Below, piece by piece: positions 1 to 14,300 of a stretch of DNA of 64,000 nt. A program made the position numbers and the translations under genes. The DNA is from Melanopsichium pennsylvanicum (taxonomy: Eukaryota; Basidiomycota; Ustilaginomycetes; Ustilaginales). Where the stretch lies: contig OAPG01000002.1 in NCBI GenBank assembly GCA_900208305.1, positions 496,001-560,000 on the forward strand. Direction: 5' to 3'. A model generated the notes under the pieces. The model ran no database searches and was not told the DNA's origin. It saw only the letters and a program-made list of their open reading frames with translations. The first letter of the stretch is position 1. Each line of letters starts with the position of its first letter.

Positions 1-3000
1 GGAGCGGCCGAAGCGGCAGAGTTCGCATCACCTGGAGCTGTGCCATTGAACAAGCCGGCGAGGGCTCCCAAAGCTTCCGCAGCAGCCAGGTCGCTGTCTT
101 CCACTCTTGCTTTTTCTTCCGTTGGGTCTGCAGCGGCAGCTGGTCCGCTGACTTCGGACGTCGACCCCCCTGGCGCAGGCGCATCTGTTGCCTCTATCTT
201 TGGTCCAGACGAAGGTATGGCCGGAATGGAAGGCACGTCCATGTTGGCCCCATCGAGCACGCCGCTGTCTTTCTTGAGGCTGTTCCTGGGTTTGCGCGGC
301 TTGTCGGCAGCACTTGCGCTGTCGGACTTGGCGCGCTTCGATTTGGGTCCTTTTCGCTTTTCTCTGGGCTCGATGCTGCCAGTTTCGGATTCGTTCCGAT
401 CAGCAGGGCGTTTGCGGCCAGCAGACATGTCTTCTGCCACCACAGCAGAACCGCCTTCAAGCCCAGCTGGCAGCATTCGGCTCCGACCGCCCCTGCGTCC
501 GTTGCTAGACACGGGCGCATCGACCTGTACTAGAGACGGGTCTGTGAGGTCCGTGGGCGAGCGGATACCCGATCCGTCTTCGACATCGTCCGCCTCCTCC
601 CCTTTGGCGGACTTCAAGTCAGCCATGAGAGCGCTACCCTTAGCCTTCTTGGGCTTGCCGCGAGCCTTGCGCTTCCTCTCCCTGTTCCTTGCCGCTGCCA
701 GCGCTTTGAAATCGTTTCCTGCCAGCTTCTTGCTAAGATAGTAGTAGCGCACGCACTGTGATGGCGTCTTGTGAGGCAGAGCCTGTGCGATTTTGCCGAA
801 TTGCTTTGGCCATAAGGCGTATCGACGGGCGAAGATAGCCTTCTCCTCCTCGGACCAGACATCCGGATCAAACTCATCAAGATAGAAAGCGAGCGGATCA
901 GCTACGTAGCCGTTGATGTCGTCGAATGGAAGCTTCATGAGGTGGTCCGACTCCGGATTGATATGCATATCGGGAGCAGTCGCAGTGGTGCGCGCGGCTC
1001 GCATGTTGGGATCCTGCATGTCGGCGGTTTCCAAGCTGGCCAAGATCTCGAGGAACTCGGCCTCGGATCGCACAGCGTCGCCGAAGCCGGCGAATCCAGT
1101 CTGAGCATTTCTTCTGTTAGTTCGGCTCGTGGTGAGAGAGGCACCAAGCACACCACCACCCGCGGCACCGGTTGAGGGCTCCTCGGCGCCGAAGCCGCCC
1201 GGTGTGCCTGCTGGGGTGCTGACGTGAGGCCTTCGCAGCATCTCGCGTCGCTCAGCAGCACGGTCAAGACGTGAGCAGTGCAACTTCCACTCCTCGTTGA
1301 TAGAGCGGTAGCGCTGCTTGAGGGTCTCGATCTTCTGGTTGAGGCGTTTCTTGCGGTCGAGCAGCTGACCGAACAGTTGAGCTTTGGTTTGCTCGGCCTG
1401 CTTGTCACGTTCTTCGAGCCATAGAGGCTGTTCTGAGCTGACGACCTGAGGGATGCCGAGGATCTTCATCTTGAGAATGTTCATCGTGGTGTGTTGCGAG
1501 ATGCGCTGATTCTCAATTAAGATCCTCTTCCAGTCGTCTTGCATCGCCGGGCGATTTAGAATGTGTTTCTGCACAGCCGAGTGGACCGCACGTTCGACTT
1601 GCTCCTTGGTAGTCGGCGTCATCAGCGGCGGCTCAACGACTTTGGCTGCATCATCGATCTGGGCGATTCGCAGGGATGGACCTCTCTCGTCAGCTGCAGG
1701 TACCTCAACTTCTTCGATCCTTGCGTTCTCTTGTCGCATGAGAGCTCGTGCCTCCTTGTCGTCACCATAGTCGACGCGAGGCAGAGTGATCTCCTGGGTC
1801 TGCTTCTCTTTATCGATTGTGGCAGTGACGTAGGGACCTGAGACCTGAATCTGCGACGATACTGCTGGCGCCTCGGCTTCCCTAGCAGGTGGCTCTGATG
1901 TGGGGACCATGGAGCCAGCAGCCTCGGTGGTGGTCGCAGGGTCGGTAGTCAGCGCAATAGATATTGGCTCAGATTCCTTTTCGGGCCGATCAACCTCCAT
2001 CGCCTCATCAATCCGCTTCGACTCGAAAGCACCGTCCTTTGCTTCCTCGTTTCTGATTGCTGCAGCAGGTGTCTCCTCCGGTTTGAAGGTAGCTTCTGTA
2101 CTCTGAGATTCAAACTCTTCCGCTGCAGCCTTGGCCCTTGCCACTTCAGCTGTGTTGGCCTCAGCAGACTGGATGTATACGGATTCGCTGGGCTGCGGTG
2201 CTGCTTCAGGTGCAAACACAGCTTCGGCCGATATTGTTAAGTCCTTCTCATCCTGACGTCCTTTAGCCTCCCCAGCTTGACAAATTCGCGCAAATTCCTG
2301 TGGTTGCTCTGTCCCGACTGACCCGTCGGATGAATACTTTGGTTTCGTGGGAACAGGCTCAGTTTCAACGCTCGCATCTGGCATAAGCTCGACTTTCCCG
2401 TTTGGCTCGGCATCCACCGAATCCGCATGGGCGATAGTCTTGACGTGTGCCTCTGACTGTTTGTCTACTTCCATCGAAAGGATGGTCGTGGTAGACGAAG
2501 CGAGAGATTCAGGCCCTCTGGTCTCTGCTTTTGCTGGCTCCTGTGGTAGTGGTTGCTGGTTTGCGACCTCATCTGGCATTTCGACGTCGGCGATGGTATC
2601 CTTGCTCGACTCAGGAGCGGGCATCACCTCGTCAGACGATTCTGAGCCATCAGATGTCCCGGCGGCAGCAGGTACGGGTGACGAAGCATTGGGTGGAACG
2701 GAAGTGCCTTCTCCAAAGACAGAGGCCTCCTTGGGAATCGCTCCGGCCTTCACAATATTCGGGATCTCGGCAATAGGCTCGGGCTTGTCGGCCTCTCGGA
2801 ACGATGTGGCAGGCTGAATTGCTGCGATTTCAGCAGCCTGGTCAACCTGATCTGTGGTCTGCGTCGCTTCGAGACCCTTCTCCTGCATGAAAGCATCTGC
2901 GAGGTCCGAAGCACTGGGCTGGATTTCAGCACTGGATGGGTCAGGAGCGGTGGTGTAAGGCGCGCTTTCGGTTGCTGTCTCCTGGTCTGCCTCTTTGTCT

Positions 3001-5003
3001 AGAACGGTCTCTGACAAGGTGGCAGGGCCCTGCGATTCAAATGCCTTCTTTACCTTCTGCTGATCTTCGGCGTCGTTTGTGATGCTTTCCTTTTTCGAGT
3101 CTGCAGTGAACGACTCCACGCCCTCCTTTTCCTCCGCTAGTGACTCCAGAGTGATTTCGAGCAAACTCTCCGTCTTAACACCTCCTGGCGACGACGCTCG
3201 CAATGCTGCTGACTCCTCTGGTGGTGGTCCAGGATCAAGCTTGGAAGAGGCTTCATTGTTGGTAGCCTCCATCGTTGGTGCCGCCAGTGTTGCTTGCGAA
3301 GGTTCGGCAATTTCCTGAGCATCACCATCGGCTCGTCCGCTTGCTTTTGCTTTTTCTGCTGTGGGAGCATCTATGGCTGTTGTCGATTTGGGAGCAACCA
3401 CCGTCTCTGGTGCTTGCTGCGCTGGGTCTGATTCCGCTTCTTTGCCCTCCGCAGTGCCGAGTCCCGTCGGTACGGGAGTTGCGATTCGGTTGGCACCGTC
3501 TGGTTTTGCCTCTGCAGTCTGTGCGTCCGCTTGAGACGCTTCCTTCGTTTCTTCCTTCGTTTCTTCCTGCTCGACGCATGCATTGGCCCGCTGTATCTTG
3601 TCAACGGACCCTGCTTCTGTCTGCGCCGACTTCCTCCCTTCTCCTTTGGCGTGAATCTGCTTGCCGTCTGCACCACCTTTCGCGTTATCGGCTACACCGT
3701 CGTGTTCAGGAGATCGTGTTGGCTGAGGAGACATATCTCTGCTTCTGGCCTCGCTTCTCTCCGAGGCATGGTCAGAGCTACTTGGCTTGCCGCCTGCTTC
3801 ACTGGACGTCGCAGGCGGGGGGGAGTTGTTAGAACGGGGTCCAGATGGCCGATGGGAGGTATCTGAACGCGCATCGTCGGATGCAGGACGACGACTGCTT
3901 CGCGAGTCCCATCCGATATCGGAAGATTTGCCCCATTGCCGCATACCACTGGTCCATCCCGAGCTCGGCGCTCGGTTGCGTTGATCGCGGTCGTTCGCGC
4001 GATCACGTTCACGATCTCTTGATCGGTCAGTCTCGAATTCGCGATCGCGGTTCAGATGTGCTGGCGGTGATGCAGGCCGGCGTCCTTGAAAGTCACGATC
4101 GCGGTTGTCAAAGCCGTATTTGGTGTTGGCAGTGGACGGGTACGGTGTATGTTGATCGGCAACACCATAGTTGGATGCAGCTGGGCCTCTCTCGCGTGGT
4201 GGCCAATCCCGCCGCTTGTCTACCATGTCTCTATACCCATCTCTGTCACGCTCCCGATCAAGATCTGACCACTCTCGTTCCCTGTCGCCGTCACGGAACG
4301 ATCCCCAATCTCGATCTCGCTCCCTTTCACGGTCACGACTGGAACCTGGCCGATAGGTATCGGGGCCGCGCGGTGTTGCCGCTGGCGAATACCATCCTCG
4401 TCTGTTCTCGCCCCGAGGTGCAGAACTACTGAAGCTCGATCTCGAAGCTGGAGCAAAGGGCTCTGGCCGGAGTGTCTCACGATGACTCGAAGGATAGGGG
4501 TATGTTGACGAAGAGCCATACGATGAGCCGGACTCGGCAGGATAAGCGAAACGCGAGCGCTGTGGTGTATACGAGGATGGGCCGGGCGACGTTTCGAGGT
4601 ATCGGTCGCGATCACGTTCTCGATCCAGAGTCGCATGTCGTGGAGATACGTAGCCGCTGTTTGCCGAGCCAGACGATGCACCATTGCCACCTTTCTTTGG
4701 AGGTGAACCCGAAAGCGGCATGAGACGGTCAGCAAGGGGAACAGAACGCCCTTCAGTCGCAGGACGAGAGTGGCTTACCTTGTGATCGGTGCCGTCATCT
4801 TCAATCTGACCCTCTTCATCAACCTTGAGCATTCCTTCCTCCTCCTCATCATCATCATCAGCATTCCGCCTTGGATCAGTCATGCTGGCGCCTTGACGCG
4901 TTGACCGTCCAGTGCCAGTTGCTGCGACAGGATGTGACGTGTTAGTGGGAGATGCTGCGTTTGCTGAATTGTGAGAAGCCAGTCGCGAGTCCTTGGCATC
5001 CAT
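1..5003 (-). CDS. SANT-domain transcriptional co-repressor, Snt1/N-CoR-like (C-terminus off window)
   Basis: One open frame runs from the ATG at 5003 to the left edge, at least 1667 codons with no stop. An in-frame TGA lies 13 codons upstream of this ATG; a second in-frame ATG at 4883 is also possible. After an acidic N-terminal patch (about residues 48-70) comes a region rich in RD/RE dipeptides (about 120-350), then some 800 residues of Ala/Glu/Pro/Thr-rich disorder. A helical, charged segment follows at about 1205-1260, then a SANT/Myb repeat at about 1380-1430 (starts VWSEEEKAIFARRY, ends CVRYYYLSKK), followed by a Lys/Arg-rich nuclear-localisation-like stretch. Fungal proteins of this kind (Snt1 in the Set3 complex) and animal N-CoR/SMRT scaffold histone deacetylases; that role here is inferred from the SANT domain and architecture only. 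A possible GTAAGC donor sits near 4780, but the frame stays open without splicing. Confidence 0.8.
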   Translation of the reverse strand, partial: MDAKDSRLASHNSANAASPTNTSHPVAATGTGRSTRQGASMTDPRRNADDDDEEEEGMLKVDEEGQIEDDGTDHKVSHSRPATEGRSVPLADRLMPLSGSPPKKGGNGASSGSANSGYVSPRHATLDRERDRDRYLETSPGPSSYTPQRSRFAYPAESGSSYGSSSTYPYPSSHRETLRPEPFAPASRSSFSSSAPRGENRRGWYSPAATPRGPDTYRPGSSRDRERERDRDWGSFRDGDREREWSDLDRERDRDGYRDMVDKRRDWPPRERGPAASNYGVADQHTPYPSTANTKYGFDNRDRDFQGRRPASPPAHLNRDREFETDRSRDRERDRANDRDQRNRAPSSGWTSGMRQWGKSSDIGWDSRSSRRPASDDARSDTSHRPSGPRSNNSPPPATSSEAGGKPSSSDHASERSEARSRDMSPQPTRSPEHDGVADNAKGGADGKQIHAKGEGRKSAQTEAGSVDKIQRANACVEQEETKEETKEASQADAQTAEAKPDGANRIATPVPTGLGTAEGKEAESDPAQQAPETVVAPKSTTAIDAPTAEKAKASGRADGDAQEIAEPSQATLAAPTMEATNNEASSKLDPGPPPEESAALRASSPGGVKTESLLEITLESLAEEKEGVESFTADSKKESITNDAEDQQKVKKAFESQGPATLSETVLDKEADQETATESAPYTTAPDPSSAEIQPSASDLADAFMQEKGLEATQTTDQVDQAAEIAAIQPATSFREADKPEPIAEIPNIVKAGAIPKEASVFGEGTSVPPNASSPVPAAAGTSDGSESSDEVMPAPESSKDTIADVEMPDEVANQQPLPQEPAKAETRGPESLASSTTTILSMEVDKQSEAHVKTIAHADSVDAEPNGKVELMPDASVETEPVPTKPKYSSDGSVGTEQPQEFARICQAGEAKGRQDEKDLTISAEAVFAPEAAPQPSESVYIQSAEANTAEVARAKAAAEEFESQSTEATFKPEETPAAAIRNEEAKDGAFESKRIDEAMEVDRPEKESEPISIALTTDPATTTEAAGSMVPTSEPPAREAEAPAVSSQIQVSGPYVTATIDKEKQTQEITLPRVDYGDDKEARALMRQENARIEEVEVPAADERGPSLRIAQIDDAAKVVEPPLMTPTTKEQVERAVHSAVQKHILNRPAMQDDWKRILIENQRISQHTTMNILKMKILGIPQVVSSEQPLWLEERDKQAEQTKAQLFGQLLDRKKRLNQKIETLKQRYRSINEEWKLHCSRLDRAAERREMLRRPHVSTPAGTPGGFGAEEPSTGAAGGGVLGASLTTSRTNRRNAQTGFAGFGDAVRSEAEFLEILASLETADMQDPNMRAARTTATAPDMHINPESDHLMKLPFDDINGYVADPLAFYLDEFDPDVWSEEEKAIFARRYALWPKQFGKIAQALPHKTPSQCVRYYYLSKKLAGNDFKALAAARNRERKRKARGKPKKAKGSALMADLKSAKGEEADDVEDGSGIRSPTDLTDPSLVQVDAPVSSNGRRGGRSRMLPAGLEGGSAVVAEDMSAGRKRPADRNESETGSIEPREKRKGPKSKRAKSDSASAADKPRKPRNSLKKDSGVLDGANMDVPSIPAIPSSGPKIEATDAPAPGGSTSEVSGPAAAADPTEEKARVEDSDLAAAEALGALAGLFNGTAPGDANSAASAA

Positions 5004-5983
5004 ATGGAGACCACAAAGCAGAAAGTCGAGAGAAAGAGGGATTCAGCGCATGCCAAGGGGATGAAGAGGCTGACTGCTGACGGAGTGTGTGGTGTTGGAG
5101 ACCCCTGTCGGAAATGTGACGCGATCTGTCTTGACGCTATTGTATCGAGGCTGTCAGTGGTAGGTGCGGTGAATGCTGGGGTATAGGAAGCTTTCTATGG
5201 TCCACTCGCTGCGGATACGGAGATGGAACGCAGCGATCGATGCATCTAATGGATGGTTGAAAGGGTGAATGGATGAGTGAGAAGGAGCACAAGAGGTCGA
5301 GCTTTGATGCTCAGTCCACAGCCAAAACCTCAAAGTTGGAATTGGATGCAGTCGCGCCTGGAACAAATTTCGGAGCCGAGCCAATTTTGTGTCAATGCAG
5401 AGGCCTTGCAGAGGCCTCGCTTCTGTACTGAAATGTCAATTCACTGTCCTATACGAACAAAGTGGAACTCGACACATAGTTCTTTTGGCTTGTTCCACAA
5501 CGACGCTGAGACGCTGTCAATGTCAGATGCCAATGGGTAAAGCTTAGTGCAATCTGCAAAGTAAGGAAGTATGGGAGCAGGACCGTAAGCTCGAATTTAC
5601 TGATGGAAATTGTTGCATCAGACAAACACGCCAGCCTCTCACATAAAACGACACTCGACACCTCACTACTACAAGAACCGTGAAAGCCTCAGTGGTCTGG
5701 CATAACTCAAAGTTTGGCATCACGAGTCAAGCACGTGTGTAGTCTACGTCACTGCATCACCAAGCAGGCATTCATGACCATCTATAAGAAGACCTGAACG
5801 ACCATGGACGCTCTTTCGGTGTACCAGTGAGCCGTCGCCAGGGACCGAGAGTCTGTTTCCGGGTTTTGCATGATTTAGATTGCGGGAGCATGCTATGGGA
5901 CACGCAGTCATATGATGATAGTCGTAATGCAATGAGACGGGACGAGGATGGAAGATCTTGCTTTGTCGTAGCTCCAAGCGGCT
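5004..5983. other. Intergenic: promoter of the SANT gene and 3' flank of ubc4
   Basis: No coding frame is supported on either strand. The left part must hold the promoter and leader of the SANT-domain gene, the right part the 3' UTR of ubc4. A 10-base direct repeat (TGCAGAGGCC, twice) sits near 5396-5416. I see no RNA gene. Confidence 0.6.
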
Positions 5984-8240
<2,257 letters not shown>

Positions 8241-8614
8241 TTAGCAGCCAGCAAGGCTCTTGGCATCGCGAATGCGAGCGGCGACGTTGGACCAGTTGGG
8301 CTCTTTGGCAGCGGAAGCTGGCGCAGAGGGGTCAAGGATGACTTGGAGTCTGCAGGTGGAAGAATGAAGGAAATCAAAGTGTTGAGCTTCGTGTTGCATT
8401 GTCGTAAGAAAACATATTTGAACGAGTCTGGTAGGATGGAGACTTACCTGTTCTTGGACCAGAGACGACCGTCAAGGTTTCGAAGGGTGGTAGAGGCCTT
8501 GACAGCAGAAGCGGCCGAGGTCTTGAGACCGGCCGAGGTTGCTGTGGAAGCAGCAGCAGCAACGGCTGGCTGGCGGGCAAGAGCAGCGGAGAGACGGACG
8601 GTAGAAGCGATCAT
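8241..8614 (-). CDS. Small protein of unknown function, probably mitochondrial, one intron
   Basis: Exon 1 (8448-8614) and exon 2 (8241-8349) are joined across a 98-base intron with a GTAAGT donor and a CACCTGCAG acceptor, giving 91 residues. The N-terminus (MIASTVRLSAALARQPAV and on) is rich in Ala, Ser and Arg and lacks acidic residues for about 45 positions, which fits a mitochondrial presequence. The rest is a short, more polar domain containing NLDGRLWSKNRLQVILDP and ending RDAKSLAGC. I do not recognise the family. The clean intron, consistent frame across the junction and presequence-like start support a real gene that a simple open-frame scan would miss. Localisation is inferred from composition only. 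Confidence 0.7.
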
Positions 8615-11323
8615 GATGAAGATATCTTAGGTAGTTTGAGGGGTGGTCGAATAGTGGTGTAGGTTGGGCGAAGACTGTAAGATGTTTTGTTGGGATATGT
8701 ATTAGCGGTGGCTGTTGCCTGGATCAGTATATATGCTTGGTGCGATGGCATCAAGCGGTCGGCTGGCATGCAGGGTTTAGGCACTCCAGTCTAAGGGATT
8801 CAGAGTGCTACTGCAGTATCGCAGTGTCGTGGAGGACAAAGCGAAACTTCATATAGTATTCCAGCTCGTCATGGCTACTTTGTTGGGCTGGAGAGTATGT
8901 GTGAGCACAGTACACCAGAATTACCAGCGGCAGCATAGTTGAACGCTTCCTTTGGGATCGTAGCATTAAGCGAACATTATGGTTCATTGATCGCTCTGAC
9001 TACGTTTTCCAACTCAGAACTGGCCCAAGATGTACAGCGATTGCGATGATGGACTACGATGGGCAGTTCTGCTGCTGTGTGACGACAAAATTTTGCGCGT
9101 GAAGTAGCGGTGGTGCATAGTGCGCATCGCATACGATCTAGCGCCTATACCCCGTTTCTGATGAGCAGGAGCCGGAGCCGCACAGTTCATCTACACTGTA
9201 CGTCACTTAGCAGGCGCTTTTGAGGGTTCGCTTCGAATTTCTCTTCCCTCTTCGACATTTTTAAGCGGAATCTTAAACGAGTTCTCATGATTTTACCCTC
9301 TTTTTTTGTTGCTCGTGAAGTGCTCCGTATCGTTAGCGCAGATCTGGGGATGATACTTGTTCCAAGCTTTCATCAATGCAAAAGATTGGATTTCTTTTTG
9401 GCGCGCTTCTGTTCAGGCCTTGTCCAGTATGTTCTTTGAAATTATCAACCAAGGAACGAAACGCCAGCCCGACGAGATCGGCGCTGGGGTGTGGTCCGGT
9501 GCTTGTCAGCTCCATGATGGTTGCCCACCAAGGTGATGCTCATTTGTGATGATGCAAACACAACCTGATTCGCTTCCTTGACGCGGCACTTACACCGTCT
9601 GTTTATCAAATCTCCATCTCACGCTTGAGTTTGATGGCAGACGCCAACGCAGTCACCCCCCTCTGCCCTTACCCTCTGCCCTACCCGCTGCCCCGCATCG
9701 CTGTGCGCAATTTGGCCCTGGTTACCACAAACACGATTGTTAGAATCTATCACGGTCTGATCGCGAGAAGCGTGCTGGCTACAATGTTTCATCTTACGAT
9801 CCCATGTGACGCACACAAATTGTACACAACAATATCAGGCCCGAATCGCATGGGTTGGCACCCTCAAAATTGAGCTTGCAGATGCAAATGCGTCTCACAC
9901 ATATGCAAGTGCTGCCAGGGAACTCGGTGCTTCGTGTAAAATTGATCCGTCTGTCCGCGTTGTGTAGATGCAGCATCACGCACCTACCAAGTAGACGTAC
10001 TGCGTAAGAACCGTTCTGCGCATATTGACCTCACGATAGCATCGGCACGTCGGTAGGTTGGCAGCAGTAAAACATGCTGCGGTAGGCTTGTTATACAGAC
10101 TCATGGAGTGGTGCTCTACGGGCCGGTCACGGGTCTCGGCTAGTGCGTCGAGAGCCGGTTTCGGCCATTGTTGAGAATATGAACCATTCACCTCAGCCTG
10201 GAGACTGACCCAGAGCCTCACAGATTTCAGACAATGACCTCAATGAAAAGCACGAAATAACAGAGAATGCGCAGCCCCTCACATCTTGGGTTCTGCTGCG
10301 ATGCGCATGATGGGAGAGGACCGGAACGGCGCTGAGCCGAGGAGTGTGGGGAATTTGCAGATGGCGAGCGAGGCGGTTGAGCAGGATTCACCATCGATTG
10401 CGATCATAATCCGCGGCATGAATGGTGTTTGTGAAGCAAGGGTAAAAAAAAAGGAAGCGGGGCAAGATTTCACCACCATATGCGAGCCAGAATAAGCCTG
10501 TTAATCAGAGACCATGCCGTTTGGCTTGTATGCTCAGTTAACCTTGACTCAGTCCGTGAATTAATTGCATCCATGTTAACCACATCGCATTCCTCGCACA
10601 AGACCAAACCTCGTCTATCTCTCCTCGCTTCGTTGCACTGATGAAGCAAAAAAGAAGGAAGTTGGGCTGGATTTGTGCATCTCATATGAGACAAGAATAC
10701 TCGAGAAGGCAGGCAAACCAGAATCGATTGCGGGGTCACTGGCTGAATTCTCCCATGTCTCCAGTATCTCGTGTGTAATAGAATCAGACAAGCTTCCCCT
10801 AACCGAAAGACGTAATGAAGAGTGCAGGCGGGAGCCTCCATTGTTGAACAATGTTAACCCCGCAAACGAGGCCGGCTTTTGATTGCTTTTCGGGGATGTC
10901 TGAGTTCAAAAAGTATCCTTCAAGCCATCTCGCCCAAAAATTTCCCGACATCGGAAAGTATTTGAGACGTGTGCGCATTGTTTCGCACACTGCTGTTCGG
11001 CACTCATGTTGTGAATCTCGAGACACATCTCAAGTTATATGATCACACAATGCTGCTGGAAGAGAACCATAAGGTATAACAAAACGAGGCGCCACTGCAT
11101 GCAAAGCGAGGTGAATATGGCATTCAAATTGACAAGAGAGACGAGATACAGGAAGCAAGAAATGCATCATTACGAAATGCAGAAGTCGTGAACAGGGATT
11201 CAGAATGGAGGAAGGGGTACAATCGTTATTGTTCATCATGGTCGAGTTCAGAGATACGGAAAAGTTCCTATAAGTTACAGTGGGGTGAAGCGAGACTCGA
11301 TTGAGGTCAGAGAACGAAGTGGA
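8615..11323. other. Intergenic, 2.7 kb, no supported gene
   Basis: The region holds the promoter of the small mitochondrial-type gene (right-hand neighbour of 8614) and the 3' flank of the membrane-protein gene. Short open frames occur on both strands; the longest coding-like one (10580-10882, plus strand) contains no methionine and is discussed under findings. No tRNA T-loop signature was seen. Confidence 0.5.
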
Positions 11324-14300
11324 TCAGAAGCGCAAAAACTTGGGCCATTCAAACGACTTGTTGGAAATATCTGGATCTTGTCCTGCCCCCTCAGCGTTTG
11401 CAAGATCGGCGCTTGGCTGCCTGCGATCGGGTTGACGGAAGGTGGTGTCAATGTCTGCCCAGTTGTAGAATGCACCTGCGTTAGCTCTTGCATCGAGATT
11501 TGAAGGAGAAGCTGCATGAGAACGAGGAGGTGTCGGACCACCAAAATTTCCCGTCTCTTGTGTTCGAAGCATCGCAGCATGTGCCTCAGCTGCTCGCTGA
11601 GCTGCACTTGCAACTCGTGGCGAAGGTCTCCAGCTCGCTGATGCTGGAATGCCAGACAAGGTTCCGCTACGAGATGCTGGAGGTGTTGACTCAGCTTCGA
11701 AATGGCTCAACTCGTCCCCACTTTCAGAATTGAGCAAAGGTGTAGATAAATGCGGTGCCAACGCAATAAAAGCAGGAGCAGATGTGCCTGGCTGCAATGA
11801 ACCAATCCGGCTACGTTGAGGCAGCGGCTGTGACTGTATCAAGCTTCCAGTCGGTCCATCGTGTACGCCCACTTCTGCTGCACTGTTTCGCTGCTGTCGT
11901 AGGACGGATCTCGACACTGCAGCTCCCAGCGATTCACTTGGGTAGTGACCCCCCGCGGGAGGATTTGTTGGTGGAACTTCGGGAATCGCCTCGGCATTGC
12001 CAAAAGCATCAGACATCTCCCTTACTTCGTGAAGGCTGTCGAGACGGCTCAGTTCATCTACACTCGAACTACGAGGTCGCTTTCGCGCATCCATGAAGCT
12101 ACTGCCGCCTTGAGTCGCACGGCTGCTGGTGATATCCACCTCCGAGTTGGCGCCATCCGCTGCGTCGGTCATGAGACTCGAAGCCTCTCCGCTTGGACGA
12201 GAAGGGTGATAGGTAGCACTTGCCGTGGGTGCCGAGTTGTTGGGGAAGCCGCGAGTGCTGGTTGTGTTGCCTCTGCTCAGCATGCCACTGGGACTATAGC
12301 TTGCGGCTCCAGTGGAGGCACTGCTGCCCAAGCTGGCTTCGCTCATTCCACCCGACCTCCCACCACGGCTGCTGGAATGATATCCAGATCGTGTCGACGC
12401 ACTACCGGTGCTTCGCGAGCTGAGCTGCGCTCTAGCACTGAGGCTGTCGAGTCCGGTGCTATCACTAGTCGTCCTTCTTCCACTCACAGAAGAATTCGAA
12501 TGACTCGCCGCGTAGCCACCCCCTCGCGAACGTGCACTTGAATTCTGACTCGACGAGCTCGGATGGGGGTGTTGCCTTGATGCAGTAGCAGCAGCACTCG
12601 CCGCTTGTAGCCGCTGCAACTCGTCGGCGTCGCTTTGAGCGTTCTTGGCTTGCTCGCCACTGCTTCCTGAAGCTTCCTTGGAGGACAAGTGAGCGATGGG
12701 CGAGCTTGAACTGGTATTGTGACCGAGGGCTGATGGCTCATAAACGCTTGCCTTTTCGCTCCTTACCTCAGGCGCAAGGTACGCGTCGCTTGTATTGAGG
12801 CGCGAGGCACGTCGTTGGTGACTCAAGCGGCTCGAGTCTTCCGATGGACGCTGGCCGTAATCGTGGCTGATTCGACCCTCATCATCATCCAGATTGCCAG
12901 AGGAGTGTCTGAAAGGCGACGATGCTTGGTGATCGCGGGACGATGCATTTCCTGGAATCCATGCGTACTGTCCCATTGTCAGACGCCGCCATCCTGCGGC
13001 GACCCCACCCAAGATGCCAGCACTAGCCACACCGGCTTCAGCAAGCTCGGCTCCGTCGCGGTCTTCATCAACATGTTGTAATCTGGTGGCATCTTCAACG
13101 TCGCCGTCAGCCTCGTCAGCATACCTTTGCGCTTCCAAACTAGCTCGTTCATCACCTAGAACGTTCCTAGCTCCTCCCAGCGTGTGGCGAGGCGAGTCCG
13201 GCGGGGTGACAAAGCGACCTTGACCCTCAGAAATGGGGCTTTGCAGCTGCTCGGTATCGCTCGGTTGTCTTGATGTGGCAGGCTGGTCATGGAGAGTGTA
13301 CTGAGGTAAAGTTTCGCCGGCCTGCATCTGATGAGGTTCGTACACAGGTAGTGGCGATGTAACGTGCCTCGCTGCAGATGAAGCACCTAAAGACCCTGAA
13401 GCGGCACTGACGGCCTGGCGAGACAAAGTAGACTGGGAAATTCCAGTACGGCTACCTGTACTCTGATCGAGTGGCCCGCTACTATCGCTCTTCTCACCAA
13501 ACTCGCCAACGCTGCAGATGGTCGGAAGGCGAGTTCGCGGGAAAGCGCCGGCACCGGTACCCATTGTGCCTGGCTGAAAAGGCGTCAAGTCTGTTGCTGT
13601 GCCAAGATCCTTGTTCTCGGTATTGAGATCAGGGGAGGGGTGGTATTTGGGACCAAGCAGATTGGTGCCAGTCGAGATGAAGCGGCTGTATCTTTCTGGT
13701 TCAGTGGCTCGTAGATGGCTCAGCTCCTCAGCCGACACCTCCGAGACGTGGGACTCTCGCACATCACCAAAGACTGCCGCGTTGCGGCGAGAATAGGTAC
13801 TCCCGTCACTCTCGCGGTGTCCGGCAGCCAGAGCGCCGAGGCCGCCCAGTGCGTCTGCACTGATACCAAGAAGTGCCGGATTCATCCCACCAGTGGCGGA
13901 TGCTCTGCTGTCTGTGGTATCTGCCGAAAAACGTGGGTTTTGCCCTCCTAAGATCGACATGTTGGGATCAATGCTGCCAGTATCAGGAGAGGACGAAGAG
14001 GTTCCGATGTTTTTGTATGTCTGGACAGAGCTCTGCGGCGAGCTTCGAGGAGCTCGAGGTGGGGGAGGCAAACTCGTTCCGCTTCCACTACCGCTCATCG
14101 TGAAACCACCCGTACTATTGCTGCTGCTCATCGTGGTCAGTCCGCCAACTCTCTGTGAATGAGGGCTCGCCGTGGCATTCCCATTCGAGCCGAGGCCCGA
14201 CGACGACGCCCCAGACCCAGAGAACGCGCTTGATGCCGGACGAGACGTGCCAGCTCCTCTGGACCCCAGCGTGTACTGTGTTCGTTGTGGACTTCCAGCA

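Noticed and set aside
3275..3832. Plus-strand 185-codon open frame
   Set aside because: It is antisense to the continuous SANT-gene frame, with Arg/Leu/His-rich composition typical of a shadow frame.
4700..4790. Possible intron in the SANT gene (GTAAGC near 4780)
   Set aside because: The frame remains open through it and no convincing branch site plus acceptor pair was found nearby.
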